From Sphingomonas anseongensis (GTDB lineage: Bacteria; Pseudomonadota; Alphaproteobacteria; Sphingomonadales; Sphingomonadaceae): a stretch of 64,000 nt of DNA. Shown in pieces: positions 1-7,369 of this stretch (the stretch's first letter is position 1; each line of letters starts with the position of its first letter). A program made the position numbers and the translations under genes. The stretch is from positions 744,001 to 808,000 of the forward strand of contig NZ_JAMGBC010000001.1 in assembly GCF_023516495.1 (NCBI RefSeq), read 5' to 3'. Below the pieces are notes generated by a model. It was given only the letters and a program-made list of their open reading frames with translations, was not told the origin of the DNA and did not search any database.

Positions 1-24
1 CCGAACGGCGCTGAACAGGGGTGA

Positions 25-459
25 TCAGCTGTCCACCGGCGGATAGATCTCGACGCCCTTGGGAGGTTTGACCTTCTCGCCTGCGAGAAGCCCGTCGACT
101 GCCTCCAGCGCACCCTTCAGCTGGCGTTCCGTATAGGGCTTGGTCAGGCATCCGAGAGCGAGCAACCTGGCATTGTCGGGAATCTTGTGGCCGGTCGAGA
201 ACAGCACCGGAATTCCGCGGCTTTTCGCCGCCTTGGCAAGATCTAGGCCGCTGCGCTCGCCGCTCAGCCTGACATCGCTGAGGACGAGGTCGACGTCCTC
301 GCTGTCGAGCATTGCAATCGCATCGTCGAAGCTGTCGAGAGTCGCGACCACCTCGTAGCCGAGGTCGCCGAGCGTCACTTCGTTGTCGAACGCGGTCAGC
401 GGCTCATCTTCGACGATGACGATCCGCTTGACGATACGCTTGCGCTTCCCGAACAGCAT
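25..459 (-). CDS. Single-domain response regulator (CheY-like receiver)
   Basis: A 144-residue protein made of one receiver domain with no DNA-binding output domain. The expected acidic pair (E17, D18), phospho-acceptor D62 in LSDVRL, switch Thr89 in STG and Lys107 in LTKPY are all present. It probably relays phosphate within a phosphorelay or acts by protein-protein contact in the cytoplasm; the partner kinase is not in this window. The basic N-terminus (KRKRIVKR) is unusual for CheY-like proteins. It is divergent from the pseudouridine synthase gene only about 25 bp away, so the two promoters must be very compact or overlap. The family call is firm; the pathway is unknown. Confidence 0.85.
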   Translation of the reverse strand: MLFGKRKRIVKRIVIVEDEPLTAFDNEVTLGDLGYEVVATLDSFDDAIAMLDSEDVDLVLSDVRLSGERSGLDLAKAAKSRGIPVLFSTGHKIPDNARLLALGCLTKPYTERQLKGALEAVDGLLAGEKVKPPKGVEIYPPVDS

Positions 460-483
460 CTGGCCCCCAAAGGAATGATAGAC

Positions 484-1272
484 GTGCCAGCCGAACGAAT
501 GAAGCGCCGTCCTGTGCCGCGCAAACGCCCAGGCCCGCCGGGCGCGCGCGAGGCGGGGCCGCAGCGCATCGCAAAGCTGCTAGCCCGCGCCGGAATCGCT
601 TCGCGGCGAGAAGTCGAGAGGATGATCGCCGAAGGGCGCGTCGCCATCGACGGCCAGGCAGTGACGACCCCGGCTACTCTGCTCGAAGATCTGCGCGGCG
701 TCACCGTTGACGGGAACGCAGTTCGTTCCGCCGAATCCACCCGGCTGTTCCGCTTCTACAAGCCCCAAGGGGCGCTTACCGCGGAGCGCGATCCCAAGGG
801 CCGCCCGACGATCTACGATCGCCTTCCGCCCAACCTGCCGAGGCTGATGCCGGTCGGAAGGCTCGACTTCATGACCGAAGGCCTGCTGCTGCTTACCAAC
901 GACGGCGAACTCAAGCGGCAGTTCGAGCTTCCGAAGACGGGCGTGGTTCGAACCTATCGCGCGCGGGCGTTCGGCAACGTGACACAGGAGCAGCTCGAAG
1001 CCTTGTCCGAGGGAGTCACTGTCGAAGGCGTCAACTACGGCTCGATAAATGCGAACCTCGAGCGGCGGACCGGCCGCAACTGCTGGATCGAGCTCAGCCT
1101 GACAGAGGGGAAGAACCGTGAGGTTCGGCGAGTCCTGGCACATCTCGGCCTAAAGGTGTCGCGGCTAATCCGGACCGCATACGGCCCGTTCGACCTGGCC
1201 GGGCTCGACCAGGGCCGGGTCGACGAAGTCCCGCGCCGCGAGCTCGACCACTTTCGAGCCACGCTCAAATGA
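484..1272 (+). CDS. rRNA pseudouridine synthase, RsuA/RluB/RluE/RluF family
   Basis: It isomerises a specific uridine in ribosomal RNA to pseudouridine. A basic leader is followed by an S4 RNA-binding domain (QRIAKLLARAGIASRREVE) and then the catalytic domain with the family motif GRLDFMTEGLLLLTNDGEL, whose Asp is the nucleophile. The family C-terminal signature GKNREVRR is present. Start: AAAGGA at 469-474 lies 9 nt before the GTG at 484; an ATG at 475 is too close to that site and an ATG at 499 is also possible. It overlaps rsmD by 4 nt (ATGA), so the two are probably translated together. RluB is the likeliest subgroup, but the exact target uridine cannot be read from the sequence. Confidence 0.88.
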   Translation: MPAERMKRRPVPRKRPGPPGAREAGPQRIAKLLARAGIASRREVERMIAEGRVAIDGQAVTTPATLLEDLRGVTVDGNAVRSAESTRLFRFYKPQGALTAERDPKGRPTIYDRLPPNLPRLMPVGRLDFMTEGLLLLTNDGELKRQFELPKTGVVRTYRARAFGNVTQEQLEALSEGVTVEGVNYGSINANLERRTGRNCWIELSLTEGKNREVRRVLAHLGLKVSRLIRTAYGPFDLAGLDQGRVDEVPRRELDHFRATLK

Positions 1273-1805
1273 GAATCATCGCCGGGGAGTGGCGCGGGCG
1301 GAAGCTGGTGTCGCCACCCGGGATCAGCACCCGGCCGACCGCTGACCGGGTAAGGGAAACCTTGTTCTCGATGCTGGCGAGCAGGCTCGGAACCTTCGAG
1401 GGCCTTCGGGTCGCGGATCTCTATGCGGGCAGCGGGGCGCTTGGGCTGGAAGCCCTGTCACGAGGCGCAGCTTTCGCGTCTTTCGTCGAACAGGACCGGG
1501 GCGCGCTGGATGCGATCCGCGCGAATGTTGCCAGCCTGGAAGCGGAGGCGAAAACGCAAATTCTCGGCCGGGCGGTCGAAAGCGCACGAGTGGAGGCGTC
1601 CTTCGATCTCGTCTTCGCCGACCCGCCCTATACCGCAAGCTCGGGAACCAGGGCGCTGGGCATGATGCTTACAAACGGCTGGGTTGCCCAAGGGAGCTGG
1701 ATTGCCGTCGAGACCGAACGAGGCGACGCAGTGGAGCCCCAAGGGTGCGCGATCGACACCGAGCGCGACATCGGTGCCGCCCGGCTTACTTTGCTGCGCG
1801 CTTAG
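1269..1805 (+). CDS. rsmD: 16S rRNA (guanine966-N2)-methyltransferase RsmD
   Basis: A SAM-dependent methyltransferase that modifies G966 of 16S rRNA in the assembled 30S particle. The 178-residue protein has the RsmD N-terminus (MRIIAGEWRGRKL), the conserved TRPT..RVRETLF block at residues 21-33, SAM-binding motif I (DLYAGSGALGLEALSRG, residues 50-66) and catalytic DPPY at 118-121. Length is normal for the family. It is coupled to the upstream pseudouridine synthase by an ATGA overlap, giving an rRNA-modification pair. Its 3' end overlaps the convergent Lys/Ala-rich gene by 20 bp. Confidence 0.93.
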   Translation: MRIIAGEWRGRKLVSPPGISTRPTADRVRETLFSMLASRLGTFEGLRVADLYAGSGALGLEALSRGAAFASFVEQDRGALDAIRANVASLEAEAKTQILGRAVESARVEASFDLVFADPPYTASSGTRALGMMLTNGWVAQGSWIAVETERGDAVEPQGCAIDTERDIGAARLTLLRA

Positions 1806-2196
1806 TCTCTTTCGACTTCGCCAGGATCTCGTCGATCTCCTCCGCGATGCGCGCGCCCATCGCGGTAGCAGCGGCTTTGGCCGCATTCTTGATCACGGTC
1901 TTGGATGACCGGTCCTGGCGCTTGCTGAGGCCGCGTTGGGCAAAGGCTGCTAGCGCAGCGGCGGCTCCGGCGGCCAGGATATCCGCAACGAGAGGGCTCT
2001 CGAGCAATCCCATCAGGGCGTCCGCGGCGCTCATTCCGGGTTCGCGCTTCGCCCCGCCGCCGGTGCGGCCGCTGCTGCTGCCGCCCTTGCCTGCTCCAGC
2101 GCGGGAGCCGGCGGGCGACGCCAGCCGCCGCGTCTTGGTCGAGCTTCGCGCCGGCTTCTTCTTCGCGGCCGCGGCCTTTGTCGTGGTCTTTGCCAT
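1786..2196 (-). CDS. Lys/Ala-rich basic protein, histone H1-like N-terminus
   Basis: A 136-residue hypothetical protein. The first half is low complexity and basic (MAKTTTKAAAAKKKPARSS, then Gly/Ser/Arg), like bacterial histone H1-like and AlgP/HU-tail sequences. The second half holds an Ala-rich stretch (LVADILAAGAAAALAAFAQ) that could be a membrane or coiled helix, followed by a charged amphipathic C-terminus. The start at 2196 is chosen because GGGAG sits about 4 nt upstream; an in-frame ATG at 2232 lacks such a site. It lies just downstream of a small membrane-protein gene on the same strand and has a possible EcfG-type promoter at 2224-2248. Nucleoid binding is a guess from composition. 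Confidence 0.6.
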   Translation of the reverse strand: MAKTTTKAAAAKKKPARSSTKTRRLASPAGSRAGAGKGGSSSGRTGGGAKREPGMSAADALMGLLESPLVADILAAGAAAALAAFAQRGLSKRQDRSSKTVIKNAAKAAATAMGARIAEEIDEILAKSKETKRAAK

Positions 2197-2223
2197 GGAC
2201 TCCCTTTCCGATTGCCGAGCCTC

Positions 2224-2248
2224 AACGGACAAGGTCAGCCGCGTTTCC
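2224..2248 (-). promoter_or_regulatory. Possible EcfG-type (general stress sigma) promoter
   Basis: Reading the minus strand, GGAAA (2248-2244), a 16-nt spacer and CGTT (2227-2224) resemble the alphaproteobacterial EcfG consensus GGAAC-N16/17-CGTT with one mismatch. It lies 28 nt from the start codon at 2196, so the leader would be short but would include the GGGAG site. Short motifs like this arise by chance. Confidence 0.35.
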
Positions 2249-2477
2249 CTTTAGCTTTCGCAATTTCCTTCTTCTCATGGATGTGCGCAAGGTAGCGGAA
2301 ACCCATGCCGAGGATGGACGTCGCCATTCCGAAGAGCAGCACGGGGAGAACCCAGGCTGGATCGCTTGGCTTCGGCCAGGCAACCGCGCCGAGGAACAGC
2401 ACGCTCACGATCGAGGTGAGGTAGCCGAGAGCCTTCCAGTCGAGGCCCGCATGGTTCTTGATATCGTCTTTTATCAT
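2235..2477 (-). CDS. Small two-helix membrane protein
   Basis: An 80-residue protein of unknown function with two predicted transmembrane helices: ALGYLTSIVSVLFLGAVAW (about residues 16-34) and WVLPVLLFGMATSILGMGF (about 41-59). The C-terminal tail is strongly basic (HEKKEIAKAKGKRG). The ATG at 2477 gives a sensible small membrane protein; the longer in-frame start at 2582 would run over the hemerythrin start and adds a Cys-rich segment that looks non-coding. It is divergent from the hemerythrin gene and followed by the Lys/Ala-rich gene. I do not recognise the family. Confidence 0.55.
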   Translation of the reverse strand: MIKDDIKNHAGLDWKALGYLTSIVSVLFLGAVAWPKPSDPAWVLPVLLFGMATSILGMGFRYLAHIHEKKEIAKAKGKRG

Positions 2478-2486
2478 TTGAACGCA

Positions 2487-2512
2487 GGAACATCCGTCAC
2501 CGCAAATCGGTT
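2487..2512 (+). promoter_or_regulatory. Possible EcfG-type promoter for the hemerythrin gene
   Basis: GGAAC at 2487-2491 is followed after 17 nt by GGTT at 2509-2512, close to the GGAAC-N16/17-CGTT general-stress consensus. The start codon at 2535 and its AAAGGAG site at 2521-2527 lie just downstream. The match is imperfect at the -10 and unverified. Confidence 0.3.
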
Positions 2513-2534
2513 TCCGCTCCAAAGGAGAACAAGG

Positions 2535-3032
2535 ATGGCCGAGACAAAAAAAGACGCGATCGCGCTGCTGAAACAAGACCACAGAGAGGTCGAGGAGCTA
2601 TTCGAGGAATTCAGCAAAGCCTCGGGCGAAGGGCGCAAGGAGAAGCTGGCCCGTCAAATCTGTCGCGAGCTCACCATCCACGCGATGATCGAGGAAGAGG
2701 TCTTTTACCCCGCCTGCGAGGGCAAGGTCGACGAAGATCTGCTCAAGGAAAGCTATGTCGAGCATGATGCGGCCAAGGTGCTGATCGCCCAGATCGAAGC
2801 TGGGGAGCCGAGCGACGACTTCTATGAGGCGAAGATGAAGGTGCTCTGCGAGGAGATCGAGCACCACGTCGAGGAAGAAGAGAAGCGAATGGAGGGGCTG
2901 TTCGCCCAGGCCCGCAAGGCCGGCCTCGACATGGACGCTCTCGGCGAGCAACTCGCCCAGCGCAAGGCGCAGCTACTCAAGGAAACGGAGAGCGGACCGT
3001 TGCCGACGCCCGAGCTGTCGACGATGGAGTAA
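2535..3032 (+). CDS. Hemerythrin HHE cation-binding domain protein
   Basis: A 165-residue four-helix-bundle protein expected to bind a di-iron centre. Candidate ligands are H16, H49, E53, H77, H110 or H111 and E115, spaced as in HHE/hemerythrin domains (DHREVEELF, HAMIEEEVFYP, EHDAAK, EHHVEEEE). Such cytoplasmic proteins are linked to oxygen or nitric-oxide sensing, iron handling or stress resistance; the role here is not resolved. The start at 2535 has a near-perfect AAAGGAG 7 nt upstream. A longer open frame from 2178 is mostly antisense to other genes and is rejected. The C-terminus is a charged helix and a short Pro-rich tail. Confidence 0.9.
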   Translation: MAETKKDAIALLKQDHREVEELFEEFSKASGEGRKEKLARQICRELTIHAMIEEEVFYPACEGKVDEDLLKESYVEHDAAKVLIAQIEAGEPSDDFYEAKMKVLCEEIEHHVEEEEKRMEGLFAQARKAGLDMDALGEQLAQRKAQLLKETESGPLPTPELSTME

Positions 3033-3051
3033 CGTCCCAGTCGCCGGCGGG

Positions 3052-4410
3052 CTATTCCCCGCTGGCGACGCGGGTGCCACCCGCCGGGTCCCAGCCATAG
3101 ACGTCCTTGAGGAAGGTCAGCTGACCGTCCACCGGCTGGGCGGTGATATAGGTGACGAAAACCGGGACTCCGCGAGCCAGCTGCTCCGGATATTCCGCCT
3201 GAGTGATCGACTTGTCAGGCGAGTGACCAAGTAGCCAGGTCGCCAACCCCTCGGCATTCTCAAGCCGGACGCAGCCGTTGCTGCGGGTCCGCTGCGCAAG
3301 CGCAAACAGGTTGCGGTCGGCCGGGTCTGTATCGTGGAGATAGATGTCCTGGGGATTGGCGAAGGGAAACTTCAACTGGCCCATGAAATTTTCGGGGCCG
3401 GGATCCTGGCGAATACGGATGCTCACCTTTCCCGCGCGCACGGCCTTCCAATCCACTTCGCTCGCCGGGATTTCCGTCGCGTTGTGGGTCCAGTCAGACA
3501 TCACCCTGAAGCCCCGGCTCTTGAGATATTTGTCGCCCTCGGCCGCGTATCGCGGGGCGATGTTCAGTCGCGTCAAAATGTCGGAGGAATTCCAATAGGG
3601 ATTGTGGATCACGTAGAACATCATGCTGGTGACCAGCGGAGTGCGGGTATCCGGCCGGTTCTTCAGGTGCTGACCATTGTCGCCGACCACGATCCTCATC
3701 GATCCGACCGGAATGCCATCCTGATACATGTAGAGCGTCTGATTGGCCGAATTGACCATCACGAAACGACCCCTGGCGGGCATTTCGCGCGCGCGGTCGA
3801 GGTTCACCACAACGCGCGGATCGGGAACGGCCGAGCCGCTGGCCTGCATCTGGCGCCAGGCTGCATCGCGAATACCGGTATAAACGGTGTTGGGATTGGC
3901 GACGCTCGCCAGATAGCTCTCAAGGGACGGCGAACCAGCGGCGATCTGAAGCACTTTGGTCGCGCTCGGCGGCTTTGGCCGCATATATTCGTAGCCGTAT
4001 GTCACGCCTTGGGTCGGGCGGCTCATGGTCTGGGCGTAGAGAACCAGCGCTTCCGACAGCGTGTGGTCGGCAAAGGCGATCGCTTGCGGTGTGCCCGTGG
4101 AAGTCGCCTGGGCGAGGGCGGCCTGCACCTGCGCCGCATATTGGGCGCCGTTGGCGAGACCGTCGAGCGGCGACCGCTGCAGGATCTGGATGAACTCCGT
4201 CGCGGCCGGTTTTGCGGCATTGCCGCTGAACCAGATCGGCGAAGACCGATAGCCCGAATAAAAAGCCGCGACCTCACCGGACGAGGGCAGGTTCGCCGAT
4301 TGATAGGGAATCTGCACCGGTGCCGTCGGCGGGGGCGCACCCCTCGCGGCTGCAACTGCAGGGGTGAGCATTAGCGCTGAAAGCGCGGCGGAAAGGATCC
4401 CCATTCTCAT
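3052..4410 (-). CDS. L,D-transpeptidase, large YcbB-like type, exported
   Basis: A 452-residue periplasmic enzyme expected to make 3-3 (L,D) peptidoglycan cross-links. The N-terminal signal peptide (MRMGILSAALSALMLTPAVAAA) is followed by a scaffold region and a C-terminal YkuD catalytic domain. The active-site block has the His of LHDTDP and RSNGCVRL, with the nucleophile Cys380 and the conserved Arg. The size and two-part layout fit the YcbB/LdtD group rather than the small ErfK group. A second start at 4404 is also possible. A smaller L,D-transpeptidase lies directly upstream on the same strand but is separated by a terminator-like hairpin, so the two are probably independent transcripts. 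Confidence 0.9.
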   Translation of the reverse strand: MRMGILSAALSALMLTPAVAAARGAPPPTAPVQIPYQSANLPSSGEVAAFYSGYRSSPIWFSGNAAKPAATEFIQILQRSPLDGLANGAQYAAQVQAALAQATSTGTPQAIAFADHTLSEALVLYAQTMSRPTQGVTYGYEYMRPKPPSATKVLQIAAGSPSLESYLASVANPNTVYTGIRDAAWRQMQASGSAVPDPRVVVNLDRAREMPARGRFVMVNSANQTLYMYQDGIPVGSMRIVVGDNGQHLKNRPDTRTPLVTSMMFYVIHNPYWNSSDILTRLNIAPRYAAEGDKYLKSRGFRVMSDWTHNATEIPASEVDWKAVRAGKVSIRIRQDPGPENFMGQLKFPFANPQDIYLHDTDPADRNLFALAQRTRSNGCVRLENAEGLATWLLGHSPDKSITQAEYPEQLARGVPVFVTYITAQPVDGQLTFLKDVYGWDPAGGTRVASGE

Positions 4411-4490
4411 GACACTGAATTAGATGAGGGATTCGTGCTTAACAACGGATGACCGGGCACAAACACCGCCATTCGCCGCAAAACGTGCCC

Positions 4491-4532
4491 AAAAAGACTC
4501 ACCGCGCCGACAGCACGTGCTGCAAGCGCGGT
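4491..4532 (-). terminator. Rho-independent terminator after the small L,D-transpeptidase
   Basis: Stem ACCGCGC (4501-4507) pairs with GCGCGGT (4526-4532). Inside is the 12-bp palindrome CAGCACGTGCTG (4511-4522), extending the hairpin. On the minus strand a run of five T follows (AAAAA at 4491-4495). It starts 22 nt after the stop codon of the gene at 4554-5102. Confidence 0.65.
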
Positions 4533-4553
4533 AAGCCGTTTGGGTTTGCCAGG

Positions 4554-5102
4554 TCAGGCGCCGATCAGGATCGGCGTTCCGACCTCGGTGACGGTGTAGA
4601 GCTTCTTGGCGAACGCCGACGGAAGCCGGATGCAGCCGTGCGAAGCCGGATAACCGGGGTTCGCACCGGCGTGGAGCGCAATCCCGTAATCGGTGAAGAA
4701 CTGGGCGAAGGGCATCGGCGCATTGTCGTACTTTTTCGAACGGTGCATCGGCGTCTTGTTGAGGATCTGGAAAACGCCCGCCGGGCTCTCCCGCCCATCG
4801 CTACCGCTGGACACAGAAGCAACCGCCATCAGCTCATTGCCGCGATAGAGGTAGGCGAGCTGGTCGCCGAGACTGATGACCACCCTCTCATCACCGGCCG
4901 AGGCCGGCACGTCGCGCCACAGATATTTCCCCGGCTTGACCGTATCGACGCCGAACGTGGCAACCATGTCATCATGAGCGGAACGCGAGGCATAAGACGC
5001 CGTTACACGGGCTTCGTAGCTCTGGGTGGCATTGGCTGGAGTTGCGGGGACGCCGAGCGCGAACGCACCCGTTACCGCCAGCGCCAAGGCTAGCTGTTTC
5101 AT
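4554..5102 (-). CDS. L,D-transpeptidase, small exported ErfK/YkuD type
   Basis: A 182-residue secreted enzyme. The signal peptide (MKQLALALAVTGAFALGVPA, cleavage probably after PANA) is followed by a single YkuD domain. Catalytic features are the His of IALHAG (H144) and SHGCIRLP with nucleophile Cys157 and Arg159. It should act on peptidoglycan stem peptides, either cross-linking them or attaching other groups. It is compact and lacks a LysM or other binding domain. It has its own possible stress-type promoter (5143-5168) and terminator (4491-4532), so it looks like a one-gene transcript. Confidence 0.9.
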   Translation of the reverse strand: MKQLALALAVTGAFALGVPATPANATQSYEARVTASYASRSAHDDMVATFGVDTVKPGKYLWRDVPASAGDERVVISLGDQLAYLYRGNELMAVASVSSGSDGRESPAGVFQILNKTPMHRSKKYDNAPMPFAQFFTDYGIALHAGANPGYPASHGCIRLPSAFAKKLYTVTEVGTPILIGA

Positions 5103-5142
5103 TTTCCATCACCTGAACTTTTGTGTTGACTTTCGCGGAATT

Positions 5143-5168
5143 AATGCTCCGCCGCCGAGTCGGGTTCC
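5143..5168 (-). promoter_or_regulatory. Possible EcfG-like promoter for the small L,D-transpeptidase
   Basis: On the minus strand GGAAC (5168-5164), a 17-nt spacer and CATT (5146-5143) differ by one base from GGAAC-N17-CGTT. The start codon at 5102 is about 40 nt downstream of the -10-like element. No better sigma-70 element was noticed. Confidence 0.3.
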
Positions 5169-5177
5169 CTGAGCGTT

Positions 5178-6173
5178 CTAGGCGCCGTAACTGTCCACCG
5201 CTTCGAAGAGCGCAGATATCGCCCGCCGCTCTTCCGAACCGACCTCCGGACGCCACACGTCGAAGATCAGGATGATGCGCTCGCTCGGGCTGTCATTCCA
5301 CGCTTCGTGCTCGACCGTATCGTCGAAGACGAGCAGCTCATCCTCGCGCCATTCGCGAGTTTCCCCGCCGACCCGAAATCCGCATCCGGGAGGAACGATC
5401 AGCGGAAGGTGGCAGATCAGCCTGGCGTTCATCACTCCATGGTGCGGCGGAATGCGCGCGCCGGGAGCGAGACGGGAAAACAGGATTGACGGCGCACGGG
5501 CGCCGAGGCGTGTGAGCTCGAGCGCCTCCAGCGCGGCCATGGTGGCGGGAAATTGGCTGGTCACACCTTCGACCGCGCTGCCGTTCTGCCAAAGATAAAG
5601 GGTGCTCCACTCCGGATTGTCGACCAGGCCGTGGAATTCGCTCCGCGGGCGAGAGGGATCGCTGATTAGGTACGGCGAAAAGCCCGCACTTCCGGCAGAG
5701 CGGAAAGCAAGAAGCTCGTCGCGGATCGCAGCTGCCGCCGCCTCGACCCCTGCGGACCAGAGCAGGTCCGTGCGCTCATAGTATCGGCGCTGCGGGAGGC
5801 CCGGGAAATAATAGCTGCCGGGCTGCTGCAGCTGCAGGGTCGCGGTCCTCCGCCCGAGCATCAGGTCGAGCGACTCCTGGAAGCGGGGCGGTCGCCGGTT
5901 TTCGGGAAAGCCGCGTTCGGCCAGCGCCCGCTCGAGATGCTCCTGGAACAATGCGTTCGCGCGGGCAGCCCCGGCCTGGGCGCGCTCGATCGCCGGGCGA
6001 AGAGATTGCGGCAGGGGCTGGGCCGCCGCCGCCGCCGACAGCGCGGCCTTGTAGAAGGCCATCGCCGCCCGGTCGTCGCCAGCGGAAGCGCGCAAGTCAC
6101 CCTTGCGCACCAGCGCTTCGATGTTGCGCGGCTCCCGCTCGAGCAGCGCATCGATTTCGGCTTCGTCGGCCAT
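5178..6173 (-). CDS. Aspartyl/asparaginyl beta-hydroxylase family protein with N-terminal TPR-like region
   Basis: A 331-residue Fe(II)/2-oxoglutarate oxygenase of the AspH type. The N-terminus (about residues 5-50) looks like a tetratricopeptide hairpin (RNIEALVRKGDLRASAGDDRAAMAFYK pattern), and the catalytic fold occupies roughly 130-310. Iron-ligand candidates are H245 or H255 (HHGVMNARLICHLPL) and H289 (DDTVEHEAW), in the order known for AspH. The family hydroxylates Asp/Asn side chains; the substrate here is unknown. The start overlaps the stop of the NamZ-like gene by one base (TGATG), making it the last gene of a coupled three-gene unit. No signal peptide, so it should be cytoplasmic. 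Confidence 0.85.
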   Translation of the reverse strand: MADEAEIDALLEREPRNIEALVRKGDLRASAGDDRAAMAFYKAALSAAAAAQPLPQSLRPAIERAQAGAARANALFQEHLERALAERGFPENRRPPRFQESLDLMLGRRTATLQLQQPGSYYFPGLPQRRYYERTDLLWSAGVEAAAAAIRDELLAFRSAGSAGFSPYLISDPSRPRSEFHGLVDNPEWSTLYLWQNGSAVEGVTSQFPATMAALEALELTRLGARAPSILFSRLAPGARIPPHHGVMNARLICHLPLIVPPGCGFRVGGETREWREDELLVFDDTVEHEAWNDSPSERIILIFDVWRPEVGSEERRAISALFEAVDSYGA

Positions 6174-7369
6174 CAGTAGAGGAGGAAGGGCTTTCGCTGC
6201 TCTTCCCAGTCGCGCTCGTCCGATACAGCGATCGCGTCCAGATCGGCCGGTATTGAATCACCGTCCACCCACTCGCGAAGCAAGGGCGAGCCGTTGATCA
6301 CGTCGATTGGCAGCTTCCCGAACGCATATTCGTAGGGGAAATCGCGCCACAAGCCGTAGTCGGGGTAAAGCCGGCGGATCGCCTTGAAGGCCAGGCTTTG
6401 AAGCCGCCAGGGCCTGAACGCCTGATGGTCGTAGAAGCGGCCTTCGGCATGGATCATCACGCCGTTGCACAACTGGCCGACGTGCTTGTGGAAGGTTGGC
6501 TCGAAGTTGATCTCGCGAAGCTTGCACCCGGCCAGCCATTGCGGCGCGAGCTTCACCATCTCCGCAAGGACCGCGCGGGGCTCGATGTCTGGCGCTCCGA
6601 ACAGCTCGAGCGGCCTGGTGGTCCCCCTTCCCTCGCTGAGCGTCGCGCCTTCGAGCATCACGGTTCCGGCATAACAACGCGCCATGTTCACGTTGGCGGC
6701 GTTCGGGCTCGGGTTTATCCAGATGCGATCCTCGGGCCAGCCGAAGCCAGGGCCCTCGTCCGGCCGCCAGCCGTCCATCTCGATCACCCGGTAGTCGACG
6801 TCGAGCTTGAAGTGATCGACGAACCAGCTGCCGAGCTCGCCCAGCGTCAGCCCGTGGCGCATCGGTATCGGGCCTGCGCCGACGAAGCTCTCCCAACCTT
6901 CGCGAAGCGTCAGTCCCTCGATAGGACGGCCGGCGGGGTTCGGACGGTCGAGCACCCAGACGCTCTTGCCCGTCTCGGCCGCCGCTTCGAGCACGTAGAG
7001 CAGCGTGGTGATGAATGTGTAGATTCGGCATCCGACGTCCTGAAGGTCGACCAGGAACGTGTCGAAGGTGGACAGCATCTGCCCCGTAGGACGGCGGACC
7101 TCCCCGTACAGGCTGAAGACGGGGATCTGGTGGACCCGGTCCGTGAAGTCCTCGGACTCGACCATATTGTCCTGCTTGTCGCCGCGAAGGCCGTGCTGCG
7201 GCCCGAATGCGGCGGTGACCTTGATGCCCGCTGCGACCAAAGCATCGAGACTGTGGGTCAAGTCGGCAGTCACCGAAGCAGGATGGGCGAGAAGCGCGAC
7301 GCGCTTGCCGTCGAGCTCGCGGCGAAGCTCCGGGTCGGCGAGCAGCCGGTCGATTCCGAACAGGGTCAT
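6173..7369 (-). CDS. NamZ-like exo-beta-N-acetylmuramidase (DUF1343)
   Basis: A 398-residue protein of the DUF1343 family, whose characterised members (NamZ) release terminal MurNAc from peptidoglycan fragments. Typical blocks are visible: FGPQHGLRGDKQDNM near residue 55, DLQDVGCRIYTFI near 105, LDRPNPAGRPIEG near 140, and NPSPNAANVNMARCYAGTV near 225. The start at 7369 is preferred because it gives family length; a start at 7549 would be antisense-like upstream sequence. It overlaps the DOMON-like gene by 4 nt (ATGA) and the beta-hydroxylase by 1 nt. I see no signal peptide from this start, so it may act on imported muropeptides. AmgK/MurU at 33-35 kb could use its product. Confidence 0.85.
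   Translation of the reverse strand: MTLFGIDRLLADPELRRELDGKRVALLAHPASVTADLTHSLDALVAAGIKVTAAFGPQHGLRGDKQDNMVESEDFTDRVHQIPVFSLYGEVRRPTGQMLSTFDTFLVDLQDVGCRIYTFITTLLYVLEAAAETGKSVWVLDRPNPAGRPIEGLTLREGWESFVGAGPIPMRHGLTLGELGSWFVDHFKLDVDYRVIEMDGWRPDEGPGFGWPEDRIWINPSPNAANVNMARCYAGTVMLEGATLSEGRGTTRPLELFGAPDIEPRAVLAEMVKLAPQWLAGCKLREINFEPTFHKHVGQLCNGVMIHAEGRFYDHQAFRPWRLQSLAFKAIRRLYPDYGLWRDFPYEYAFGKLPIDVINGSPLLREWVDGDSIPADLDAIAVSDERDWEEQRKPFLLY

Noticed and set aside
3334-4374. 346-residue plus-strand frame opposite the large L,D-transpeptidase
   Set aside because: Antisense shadow of a clear gene; composition rich in His/Arg/Gly with no motif.
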